Assembly: GCA_046756245.1 (NCBI GenBank)
Contig: JBHHVZ010000013.1
Coordinates: forward strand, 1-43,481
From: G021776435 sp046756245
GTDB lineage: Bacteria; Pseudomonadota; Alphaproteobacteria; Caulobacterales; Parvularculaceae
Length of the DNA: 43,481 nt
Reading direction: 5' to 3'
The notes beneath the pieces are model-generated. The model had not been told where the DNA came from and did not search any database. It saw only the letters and a list, made by a program, of their open reading frames with translations. Below, piece after piece: positions 23,602 through 32,400 of the stretch (its first letter is position 1; each line of letters opens with the position of its first letter). A program made the translations under genes and the position numbers.

Positions 23602-24876
23602 CTAGAAATTGTATTTTTTTTCCCGAAACCACTTAGAGCCGATCCATTTCACGCCGTCAGAGACCGGCAGACTTGCGTGACGGCAGGCTTTGTCCGGCTC
23701 GCCGTCAGGATGAACATTGTCGAAAACAAGAACATCGCCCGCTCCGCCTTTAAATCGGATATCCGGCGTCAAGAAGTGCGTCTCGCCGCCCTGATACTCT
23801 TCATTGAGATAGAGGAGCGCCGTCGCAACCCGCTGACCGCTGCGATCATATTCCTCCCCCGCCGTCGGCAGCCAGTCGAAATGCGGTCGGTATTCCTGAC
23901 CGGCGCCATAACAAAGCACGCTTAAGAATTCGCCGTTTTCCGCAGGCCGGCCGGCGAGCGACGCCATGCGGCGGTTGAACATGACAAGCGCAAGATCAAG
24001 ATCGACGCACCCGAGAACAGCCGTCAACGAAGTGCGATAGGCGTTCTTTCTAGACTGTCCGGTCTGAGGATCGACGATAAGCGACGGCGCTAAATGACGC
24101 GCCGAAGCGGCGATGACATATTCACATTCTTCCAGCGTAAACGCCTGACGGTAAACTCGCGCATACGGTGTTTCGCAAATCGTTTCCGAATTTTCAACAG
24201 GCGGCGCCAGTTCGCTTGAAAGACGTGCGACGACTCGATTCCAGTCGGGGCGTTCCTTTCTTACTACTGCATTCACCCGGTTCGCTTGGAAGGCCGTGCG
24301 AAGCGCCGCGGCGTTCGGATACCGCGCCTTGTCCAGGTTTCGCATCGCTTCCGCTGCTATCGTCGTATCCGCGTTTTTTCTCTGGCGCGCAGCGCGGCGG
24401 ACAGCGACGGCGGCGGCGACAGCGTCACGCGAACATGCTTCGGCAATCAAGGCGGCGCCGTCGGGATCGTCAGGATCTTCAGCGAACAACAAGATCGCAA
24501 CTTCGCGCATGGCTGAGGCGTCGCCGGACTGCGCTGCAGTCGCGACCAGCGAAACAGCCTTCGCCCAATCTCTGGAAACGGCGACGCCATCCGCATAAAG
24601 AGCGCCAAGCAGCCGTTGTGCAATCGTCGATCCATTGTCGGCCGCTCGCCCTAAAAGGGACGCAGCTTCGTCAATACGCTCCTGATCGTCAAAGAGACGC
24701 GTCGCCAGCGTGTAAAGCGCGTCGCCATCGTCTTGCTCGGCGGCGGCGTTAAGCCAACGGTCAGCCTCATCGCGCGCGCCGGTCTTGCTAAGCGCTGCAG
24801 CGAGCGCATATTGCGCGCCGGCTTCGCCCGCCTCGGCGCGCTTACGAAGATTTTCGATTGTGGACGGCGACACCAT
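23602..24876 (-). CDS. Sel1-repeat protein fused to a prolyl-4-hydroxylase-type 2OG-Fe(II) oxygenase (424 aa)
   Basis: Residues 1-190 are Sel1/TPR-like helix pairs (AEAGEAGAQYALAAALSKTG, ADNGSTIAQRLLGALYADGVAVSRDWAKAV). Residues from about 240 form a P4H-type double-stranded beta helix with the iron ligands HxD in EYRPHFDWL and a distal His in CRHASLPV, followed by the 2-oxoglutarate Lys in SDGVKWIGSKWFRE. GGETHFLTPDIRFKGGAGDVLVF is also typical. The likely reaction is hydroxylation of a protein side chain, substrate unknown. The ATG at 24876 is picked because the Sel1 region starts there; GTG at 24885 is an alternative. It follows fbpA by 28 bp, hinting at iron-linked expression. Confidence 0.85.
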   Translation of the reverse strand: MVSPSTIENLRKRAEAGEAGAQYALAAALSKTGARDEADRWLNAAAEQDDGDALYTLATRLFDDQERIDEAASLLGRAADNGSTIAQRLLGALYADGVAVSRDWAKAVSLVATAAQSGDASAMREVAILLFAEDPDDPDGAALIAEACSRDAVAAAVAVRRAARQRKNADTTIAAEAMRNLDKARYPNAAALRTAFQANRVNAVVRKERPDWNRVVARLSSELAPPVENSETICETPYARVYRQAFTLEECEYVIAASARHLAPSLIVDPQTGQSRKNAYRTSLTAVLGCVDLDLALVMFNRRMASLAGRPAENGEFLSVLCYGAGQEYRPHFDWLPTAGEEYDRSGQRVATALLYLNEEYQGGETHFLTPDIRFKGGAGDVLVFDNVHPDGEPDKACRHASLPVSDGVKWIGSKWFREKKYNF

Positions 24877-24904
24877 AACTGCCACGTTATCACTCAGTCG
24901 GCGA

Positions 24905-25957
24905 TCACGGCCAGCCGACGCGGTCGAAAATGCGCACCGCCGTCGGCTGGTTCTCGCCGAGGGCTGCGACCGGCAGGTCGTCGGCCTTGAACGCGCCGAA
25001 TGCGGCGACCGGCCCCTCGGCGGGAACGCCGGCGACGACCGGATATTCGTTATTGCCGAGCGCGAATTGGCGCTGAACATCGTCGCGCAGGAGAAAGCGA
25101 AGAAGCTTCACCGCATTTTCCGCATTCGGAGCATGGGCCGTAACGCCGGCGCCGGAAATATTGACATGAGCGCCGCGATCATCCTGGTTCGGGAAGAAGA
25201 CGCCGACGCGCTCGCCGATTTTGCGCTTCGCAAGGTCTTTTGCGCCGACATAACGCGCAACGTAATAACTGTTGACCACTGCAAGCCGACAAATGCCGGC
25301 GGCGATGGCTTCGATTTGCGAGGTGTCGTTGCCCTGTGGTTTGCGGGCGAAATTTGTAACGACGCCGCCCGCCCAGTCTTCCGCCGCCTCTTCGCCGTTA
25401 TGCGCAATCAGCGAGGCTAAAAGCGATTGATTATAGACATTTGAAGACGACCGTATGCAGATCATACCTTTGAATTCGGGATCAGCGAGATCCTCGTAGG
25501 TTTCAAGACCTTCGGGCAACCCCCGTTTCTTGTTGTAAACGATGATGCGGGCGCGTTTCGTCAACCCGAACCACTTTCCGTCCGGATGACGGAATTGCGC
25601 GGGAATTTTCGCTTCAAGCGTTTCATCGTCGACGGCGCGAAATACGCCGCGCTGTTCGGCGCGCCAGAGTATGCCGGCGTCGGCCGTAATAAAAAGATCC
25701 GCCGGGCTCGCCTCGGCCTCCTGAGCGAGGCGTTCGATTAAAGCATCGCCGCCGGCCTCGATCAGATTGACCTTGATCCCGGTTTCACTGGTGAAGCGGT
25801 CGTAAAGCGCAAGATCGGAATCATAATGGCGGCCGGAATAAACATTGACCGCGCCGCTAATCCCGACCGGCGCGTTTGCATCTTCTTTCGCGCAGGCCGC
25901 AACCAGCGCCAGGGCGATCGCCGCTAACCCTTGCACCCAATAATTACTATTCGTCAT
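24905..25957 (-). CDS. fbpA: Ferric-iron ABC transporter substrate-binding lipoprotein (FbpA/FutA type)
   Basis: A periplasmic Fe3+-binding protein. The N-terminus ends in LVAAC, a lipobox, so it is membrane-anchored. Diagnostic pieces are VNVYSGRHYDSDLALYDRFTSETGIKV, the LFITADAGILWRAEQRGVF stretch, ICIRSSSNVYNQSLLASLI and the iron-binding tyrosine pair NSYYVARY. 350 residues. ATG 25957 is preferred over ATG 25969, as GAGAGGCGG lies between them. It works with fbpC (same strand upstream) and fbpB (divergent). Confidence 0.94.
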   Translation of the reverse strand: MTNSNYWVQGLAAIALALVAACAKEDANAPVGISGAVNVYSGRHYDSDLALYDRFTSETGIKVNLIEAGGDALIERLAQEAEASPADLFITADAGILWRAEQRGVFRAVDDETLEAKIPAQFRHPDGKWFGLTKRARIIVYNKKRGLPEGLETYEDLADPEFKGMICIRSSSNVYNQSLLASLIAHNGEEAAEDWAGGVVTNFARKPQGNDTSQIEAIAAGICRLAVVNSYYVARYVGAKDLAKRKIGERVGVFFPNQDDRGAHVNISGAGVTAHAPNAENAVKLLRFLLRDDVQRQFALGNNEYPVVAGVPAEGPVAAFGAFKADDLPVAALGENQPTAVRIFDRVGWP

Positions 25958-25984
25958 GCCGCCTCTCACCGCTAATTCTTTTAT

Positions 25985-26004
25985 TGAGAATAGCTATTAA
26001 TTGC
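25985..26004. promoter_or_regulatory. AT-rich palindromic site upstream of fbpA, possible Fur-like box
   Basis: TGAGAATAGCTATTA contains the perfect palindrome AATAGCTATT (25989-25998). Its left half matches six of seven bases of the Fur half-site TGATAAT; the right half is weak (four of seven). It lies in the 80-bp gap between fbpC and fbpA and may overlap a weak internal promoter. Confidence 0.35.
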
Positions 26005-26037
26005 ATTTTTGCCTTTTGGCCATGCGGCAACCGATCT

Positions 26038-27063
26038 TCAGGCGTCCGGGAACAGGCGCAGACAGCGGGGATCGAACGAAACGGCGACGCGCCCTCCCGG
26101 CTCGACCGGCCCGGCGCAAACGGCCCTCAGGCTTTCGCCTGTCTCAACGCTTTCCACCAGCGCCGTCCAGCCGGGCCCGGCGAAGCGGATATCGACGACG
26201 CGGGCGGCGCCTTTTTCGTTTTCGCGCGCCGTAACGCCGCCGGAAAGCGCCACGACCGAAACCGGGCCGTCGGGCGGGGGCGTTTCCGGCGTGACGCCCG
26301 CGAAGGCGGTCTTGACCGCGCCCCCCGCGGCGACGCCTTCAAGCCGCTGCGCGCCGGCGAACATGCTCGCCCCGTCGGGCGTTTTGGGCGCTTCAAAAAG
26401 CGCCTTTGGCGTCGCGATTTCGATGAGATTGCCCGCCCGCATGATCGCGATGCGGTCGCCGAGCGCCAGCGCCTCTTCGGCGTCATGGGTGACGAGAATC
26501 GAGGCGACGCCGTCGATTTTCAAAATTCGCCGCATGCGATCGCGCAGCGTCTGGCGCAGCGCCGCGTCGATGCTGGCGAACGGTTCGTCGAGCAAAAGCG
26601 CTTTCGGTTCGCGGGCGAGCGCGCGGGCGAGCGCCACCCGCTGCTGCTGTCCGCCGGAAAGCTGATGCGGATATCGGCTGGCGAGCGCCGCGAGCCCGAC
26701 CGACGCCAACCGCGCCGCGACCGCTTTCCGTCTTTCCGCAGCCGCGCGGCCGGCGAGTCCGAAGCCGACATTTTCAGCCACCGTCAGATGCGGAAACAAG
26801 ACGTAATCCTGAAAGACGAATCCGACCGGTCGTTTTTCCGGCGGCGATTCGGCGCCGGGGCGGGCGAGGACCATATCGTCGAGCGCCACCTCGCCGGCTT
26901 CGAGCGGCTCAAGCCCCGCCGCCAGGCGCAGCAATGTGGTCTTGCCGCAGCCTGACGGGCCGAATAAGCAGACGATTTCGCCGGGCGACACGTCGAGACT
27001 GGCGTCGTCAACGGCGACGGTGTCGCCGAAGCGACGGCTGATATTGCGCAAACTCAATGTCAT
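26038..27063 (-). CDS. fbpC: Ferric-iron ABC transporter ATP-binding protein
   Basis: The ATPase of the iron importer. Walker A GPSGCGKTT, Q-loop FVFQDYVLFPHLTVAENVGFG, signature LSGGQQQRVALARAL, Walker B LLLDEPFASID and H-loop VTHDAEEALAL are all present. The C-terminal 120 residues form a TOBE-like domain as in FbpC/PotA. 341 residues. Starts 81 bp from the divergent fbpB. Confidence 0.95.
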   Translation of the reverse strand: MTLSLRNISRRFGDTVAVDDASLDVSPGEIVCLFGPSGCGKTTLLRLAAGLEPLEAGEVALDDMVLARPGAESPPEKRPVGFVFQDYVLFPHLTVAENVGFGLAGRAAAERRKAVAARLASVGLAALASRYPHQLSGGQQQRVALARALAREPKALLLDEPFASIDAALRQTLRDRMRRILKIDGVASILVTHDAEEALALGDRIAIMRAGNLIEIATPKALFEAPKTPDGASMFAGAQRLEGVAAGGAVKTAFAGVTPETPPPDGPVSVVALSGGVTARENEKGAARVVDIRFAGPGWTALVESVETGESLRAVCAGPVEPGGRVAVSFDPRCLRLFPDA

Positions 27064-27098
27064 GATCGTCCGGATAGGGTCTGTCTTGGCTCAAAGGT

Positions 27099-27119
27099 CA
27101 GAATAAGTCGCATTATCTG
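27099..27119. promoter_or_regulatory. Imperfect palindrome in the fbpC-fbpB divergent region
   Basis: CAGAATAA and ATTATCTG flank five bases (27099-27119), with outer CAGA/TCTG arms exact. ATTATC is a Fur half-site. The location midway between two divergent iron-transport genes suits a shared operator. Confidence 0.35.
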
Positions 27120-27143
27120 CAACGGAATGATAGCTGTCGGGAC

Positions 27144-28784
27144 ATGATGTCGCTTACCGGCTCCAGACCGGCGCGCCTTGGCGTGCGCATTCACGCGCGG
27201 AGACGGCCGCGATGGCCGGCTCTGGCGATCGCAGCGATTGCCGTTACGGTCGCCGCGCCAGCAGCGTCGGTGACGGCGAGCCTGTTCGCGGGCGCCGGCG
27301 AGGCGCAGGCCCATATCTGGTCGACCATGGGACCACGTTATCTTTTCGGCACGCTGGCGCTTTGCGTGCTTGTCGGATTCGGCGCCGGCCTCATCGGCTC
27401 CGTTGGCGCCGCGCTGACGGCGTTGACGGAGTTTCCCGGGCGGCGATTCTTTTCCGTTGCGCTGGCGCTGCCTTTCGCCGCCCCGGCTTATGTGGTCGCT
27501 TATGCGTATGCGGACTTTCTCGGCCCGTTCGGACCGTTCGCCTCCGTTCTGCGCGACGGGTTCGGCGTCTCCGCCTTGCCGGAAATCCGCAGCATGCCAG
27601 GCGCGGCCTTCGTGCTGACGCTGACGGTTTACCCTTATGTCTATCTCGCCATGCGGGCCGATCTCGCCGCACGCTCGACAGCCTATCTTGAAGCCGCCCG
27701 CGCGCTTGGCGCAAAGCCGGCGGCGGCGTTCAGGCGGGTTCTGGCCCCGGCCGCGCGGGCCGCTTTCGCCGGCGGGCTGGCGCTCGCCTTGATGGAAACG
27801 GCGGCTGATTTCGGCGTCGCCGACTATTTCGGCGTCGCGACATTGAGCGTCGGCATCGTGCGCACGTGGCAGGGGCTTGGCGATCTTACGGCCGCCGCGC
27901 AACTCGCCGCCGGGCTCTTCTTCATCGCTGCTCTGCTCGCTGTCATGGAGGAATCCGCGCGCCGCGGCGAACGCGCCGAAAGCGCCCGCGCAAGACGCGG
28001 CGCGGCGCGGCTCAGGCTTTCGCGCCCGCAAGGAATCCTGGCGGCGGCGTTCTGCGCAACGCCCGGGCTTTTCGGCTTCGTTCTGCCGGCGAGCGTGCTG
28101 ATTTCGAAGCTGCCCGCCGCGACAACAATCGGCGCAGCCCGCGGGCTTGATGCGGCGCTCGGTAATTCGGCGCTCGTCGCAGCGCTCGGCGCAATCGTTG
28201 CGATGACGCTCGCCCTCATCCTCGCTTACGCCGCCCGGCGCGCATTGAAAGGCGGCGCCAGGCTGGCGTTGCGCGCCGCGACCATGGGATACGCCATGCC
28301 CGGCGCCGTAATCGCCGTCGGCGTCTTGACGCTCGGCGCGCACGCCGGACGTCCATTCGGGCTTGTTCTCACCGGCGGGATCGGCGTTCTGATTTACGCC
28401 TATGCCGCGCGGTTCCTGACCGCCGGCTACAACGCCGCGTCGGCGGGGCTTCAACAGATCAGCCCGTTGATGGACGCCGCCGCGCGCAGCCTCGGCGCCG
28501 GGCCGGCGGGCGTCGTTTCGCGTATTCACTGGCCGCTTTCGCGCGGCGCGCTGACGGCCGGTGCGCTTATCGTCTTCATCGACATCGTCAAGGAACTGCC
28601 GGCGACGCTCCTGCTGCGGCCGTTCAATTTCGAAACGCTGGCGACGCGCGTCTACCGCCTCGCCTCCGACGAGCGTTTGGCCGACGCCGCGCCGGCGGCG
28701 CTGCTCCTGATCGGGCTCGGGCTTCTGCCGACAATTCTTCTCTACGCCGCCGGCGGGCGAAAACGCGAAGAGCCCGCAAGCTGA
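27144..28784 (+). CDS. fbpB: Ferric-iron ABC transporter permease, two fused permease domains
   Basis: A 546-residue double-length permease with about twelve membrane helices. Two EAA loops, which contact the ATPase, are visible: YLEAARALGAKPAAAFRRVLAP and DAAARSLGAGPAGVVSRIHWPLSRGAL, one per half, as in FbpB. The start is ATG 27144 or 27147. It is divergent from fbpC, so the three transporter genes form two units around a shared regulatory gap. A CGCCGGC...GCCGGCG inverted repeat followed by TTTT lies across its stop and may be a weak terminator. Confidence 0.94.
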   Translation: MMSLTGSRPARLGVRIHARRRPRWPALAIAAIAVTVAAPAASVTASLFAGAGEAQAHIWSTMGPRYLFGTLALCVLVGFGAGLIGSVGAALTALTEFPGRRFFSVALALPFAAPAYVVAYAYADFLGPFGPFASVLRDGFGVSALPEIRSMPGAAFVLTLTVYPYVYLAMRADLAARSTAYLEAARALGAKPAAAFRRVLAPAARAAFAGGLALALMETAADFGVADYFGVATLSVGIVRTWQGLGDLTAAAQLAAGLFFIAALLAVMEESARRGERAESARARRGAARLRLSRPQGILAAAFCATPGLFGFVLPASVLISKLPAATTIGAARGLDAALGNSALVAALGAIVAMTLALILAYAARRALKGGARLALRAATMGYAMPGAVIAVGVLTLGAHAGRPFGLVLTGGIGVLIYAYAARFLTAGYNAASAGLQQISPLMDAAARSLGAGPAGVVSRIHWPLSRGALTAGALIVFIDIVKELPATLLLRPFNFETLATRVYRLASDERLADAAPAALLLIGLGLLPTILLYAAGGRKREEPAS

Positions 28785-28914
28785 ACAGCCGGCGTTTTCC
28801 GAAAAATGTCCATTTCGAAAAACGAAAAAACGAAACCCCGCCGATTCCCTGGCCTGCAGCGCCAAAGGGTCCATTTTGTCCATTTTCGAACGCATAGGGA
28901 ACGCGAGCGATTCC

Positions 28915-29053
28915 GTCATCCCGTGCGCTGTGCAGCGCGAAGCGATGCGCTGCAGACACGGGACCGCATGCCGCCCGCTTTGTCCGACCCTGTCGAGAGC
29001 GGCGCCGTATCTGCGCCGCATCATCGAAGATGCTGTGGCGCGTACGGGATGAC
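28915..29053. repeat. 139-bp element with 10-bp perfect inverted ends
   Basis: GTCATCCCGT at 28915 and ACGGGATGAC ending at 29053 are exact inverted copies. Inside are further hairpins (GCGCTGTGCAGCGC near 28925). It carries no coding frame. Size and ends fit a small non-autonomous palindromic element, such as are dispersed in alphaproteobacteria; no target duplication was verified. Confidence 0.6.
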
Positions 29054-29249
29054 GGATAACATTCATCCCCCCAACATACGCCCGCCCGGAAGGCCGGGGA
29101 TAACTATGGCGCGAGATTTAATGTTCGCGCTGCGAGCCCTTGTTTTGCGCGGCTTTCGTTTCCCGCCTTTACACGCATAAGGAGAAGTGATCGCGTTCGC
29201 GCCGGTTCGCAAACGTGATGTGCGCATGAGGCCGCCCACGCGCGCAAAC

Positions 29250-29336
29250 TGTCATTTCCGGGCTTGTCCCGGGAATCTCAGGCCGAGCATTCAACGCAAG
29301 CGGCCATGGATTGCCGGAACAAGTCCGGCAATGACA
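29250..29336. repeat. 87-bp palindromic repeat with TGTCATT / AATGACA ends
   Basis: The left arm TGTCATTTCCGGGCTTGTCC and the right arm ending CAAGTCCGGCAATGACA are imperfect inverted copies (over three quarters match). Each arm also has its own CCGG-type hairpin. The 'GTCATTCCCGGGCTTGTCCCGGGAAT' type of repeat is widespread in alphaproteobacteria (recalled, not searched). Confidence 0.65.
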
Positions 29337-29404
29337 AGGATGAATTTGAGGCGAGGCTTGCAATCGCACCTCAATGATTCCGGCTTTTGCGGCTGCCTTG
29401 CAGC

Positions 29405-32400
29405 CTACTCCGCGGCGCGCCGGGGTTCGCGTTCGGCGAGTTTCAAAATCTCCTTCGGAACAATTTCGAAAAATTTCCCGCGCCATGTCTCCAAGTCGTC
29501 GATTATGCGTTTCGCGAAGACCGATTGCGTCTCCGCAGCATGGCGGCGGATGAGCGCAAGGCATTCATCCTCGCCGTCGCCTTCGTCAAAGCGGCGCCAG
29601 ACGACGCTGTCGGGATTGACGACATCTTCGAAAACGCCGGTTTCGTCGAGCACATAGGCCCGCCCGCCGGTCATGCCGGCGGCGAAATTATCGCCCACGG
29701 CGCCCAGAATGACGGCGACTCCGCCGGTCATATATTCACAGCCATTGGCCGAACAACCTTCGATCACGGTGATCGCGCCGGAGTTTCGCACGGCGAATCG
29801 CCCGCCGGCGCGCCCGGCTGCGAACAATTCTCCCGAGGTTGCGCCGTAAAGACAGGTGTTGCCGATTATGGCGTCCTCATGCGCGCGCGCCGCAGAATCC
29901 ACAGGCGGGCGAATGACAACCGTCGCTCCCGACAGGCCCTTGCCCACATAATCGTTGGCGTCGCCTTCGACTTCGAGCCGCAGCCCCTTCGCCGCAAACG
30001 CCGCCAGCGACTGCCCGGCCGAGCCCTTGAGCCGCACCGTGAGATGGCCGGGCGCAAGCCCATCAGCGCCGAAGCGCCGCACGATCGCCGACGATACCCG
30101 CGCGCCAACCGCGCGGTGGGTGTTTCTGACGGCGTAGGCGAGCTGCATTTTTTCGCCATGATCGAACACCGGCGCGGCGTCGGCGAGAATGTCTGCATCA
30201 AGCGTAGGCGGCGTTTCGTTGCGGCCCTTTCGAGTTGAGCGTTTGGGCCGCTCGCCGGCGTCGACGCGCACCAGAATCGGATTGAGGTCGAGATCGTCGA
30301 GTTCTGGCGCCCCGCGCGAAACCTGCTCAAGGAGGTCCGCCCGGCCTATCACGTCCTCAAGCGAGGTTGCGCCGAGGGAAGCGAGAATTTCCCGAACCTC
30401 CTCTGCGATGAACGACATCAGCGTCACCACGTGTTCGGGCGCGCCGCGGAAGCGCTTGCGCAAACTTTCGTCCTGCGTGCACACGCCGACCGGACAGGTG
30501 TTGGAATGGCACTGGCGCACCATCAGGCAGCCCAGCGCCAGTAACGAGACTGTGCCGATGCCGTATTCCTCCGCGCCAAGCATCGCCGCAATGACGACAT
30601 CACGGCCGGTTCTGACGCCGCCATCTGTGCGCAGCGTAACGGACTCGCGCAAATTGTTGAGTGTCAAAACCTGATGCGCTTCCGCCAGGCCGAGCTCCCA
30701 CGGACTGCCGGCGAATTTGATCGAGGTGAGCGGGCTCGCGCCGGTGCCGCCCACATTGCCGGAAATCAGGATGACGTCGGCCTTGGCTTTGGCGACGCCC
30801 GCCGCGATGGCGCCGATGCCGGCGGTGGAGACGAGCTTTACGCAGACCCGCGCGTCAGGGTTGATCTGCTTCAGGTCGTAGATGAGCTGGGCGAGGTCTT
30901 CGATCGAATAGATGTCGTGGTGCGGCGGCGGCGAGATGAGCGTCACGCCGGGCGTCGCATGGCGCATGCGCGCGATGAACTCGGTCACCTTGAAGCCGGG
31001 AAGCTGGCCACCCTCGCCGGGTTTCGCGCCTTGCGCGACCTTGATTTCGATCTCGCGGCACTGGTTCAAATACTCCGCCGTCACGCCGAAACGGCCCGAA
31101 GCGATCTGCTTCACGGCGGAATTGGCGTTGTCGCCATTCGGGAGCGGTTTGTAGCGGGAAGGATCCTCCCCGCCTTCGCCCGACACCGACTTTGCGCCGA
31201 TACGGTTCATGGCGATGTTGAGCGCGCCGTGGGCTTCCGGCGACAGCGCGCCCAAAGACATGCCGGGGGTCACGAAGCGCTGGCGGATCGTGTTGATCGA
31301 TTCGACCTTGTCTACGCTAAGGGCCCCGTCCGACGGAGTCGCGCGCAGCAGGTCGCGCAACTGCGCCGGCGGCTGCGCGGCGAGCGCAGCCGAATAGCGC
31401 TTATAGGCGGCGTAATCTTGATTGCGCGCCGCCTGTTGCAGATCGCTTATGAGATCGGCTTCAAGCGCATGATGCTCGCCGCGCGCGCGATGTCGGTAAA
31501 AACCGCCGACGGGCAGCGCCGACGCGCTGAACGCTTTCGCATGCAGCTCGGCGGTTTTCTTTTCGAGCCCCGGCAGACCTATGCCTGAAATCCGCGAAAG
31601 CGCGCCCGGAAAAAATTCCGCCGCAAGCGTCCGCGACAGGCCGAGCAGTTCGAAATTGCATCCGCCCCGATAGGCGGAAATCACCGAAACGCCCATCTTG
31701 GAAAGAATTTTCGAAAGCCCCGCCTCTATCGCCTCCTTGTAGTGGCGGATGGCGCGCCCGAGCGTCAGGCCGCCGTAAAGGCCCCGCTCATGACCAGCGG
31801 CGATCGTCTCACAGGCGAGATAAGGGTTGACCGCCGTCGCGCCGACGCCGACGAGCACCGCCATATAATGCGCGTCAAGACATTCGGCCGAGCGCACGAC
31901 AATCGAGCAATAGGTGCGAAGCCCCGCCGCCGTCAAATGCGTGTGAACGCCGCCGGCCGCGAGAATCATCGGCGCGGCGAGACGCGTTTCGTCCAACCCG
32001 GCGTCGGACAGCACCACGTGCTGGGCGCCGTTTTTGACGGCTTTTTCGGCTTCCGTTTTGATCCGATCAAGTGCGGCGCGCAGCACAGCGCCCGAACCCG
32101 GCGCTTCAGATCGTTCATACGTACAGTCGATTTCGACTGCAGCCTCGCCGACGAAACCGCGGAAGCGCGCATACATGCCGTTCGACAGGAACGGACTTTC
32201 GAGCACGTAGACAGTGGTCTGGGTTTCGTCCGAGACCAGAATATTTCCGAGATTTTTAAACCTGGTGTTGAGGCTCATGACACGCGCTTCGCGCAACGGG
32301 TCAATCGGCGGATTCGTCACCTGGCTGAATTTCTGGCGGAAATAATGTGCAAGCGGCCGGTAGCCCGACGACAACACGGCGAGCGGCGCATCATCCCCCA

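Larger units (their letters stand above)
28785..29404. other. Gene-free, repeat-rich region between fbpB and gltB
   Basis: No convincing gene in 620 bases. It holds three copies of GTCCATTT (28808, 28869, 28878; the first and third extended to CGAA), a 139-bp element with inverted ends (28915-29053) and an 87-bp palindromic element (29250-29336). The two flanking genes converge here. GGAGAAG at 29180 has no start codon with a lasting frame after it. Confidence 0.7.

Noticed and set aside
27060..29066. 668-codon minus-strand open frame opposite fbpB
   Set aside because: It is antisense to an unmistakable permease, has an Arg/Gly/Ala-rich low-complexity product with no domain, and arises from the codon bias of the GC-rich gene. 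The same applies to long frames opposite gltB (31742-33010), gcvPA (20077-21537), gcvT (21542-22783) and the radical SAM gene (817-1953).
29391..29405. GGCTGC-CTT-GCAGCC hairpin at the gltB stop as a terminator
   Set aside because: Only six base pairs and no T run on the minus strand.
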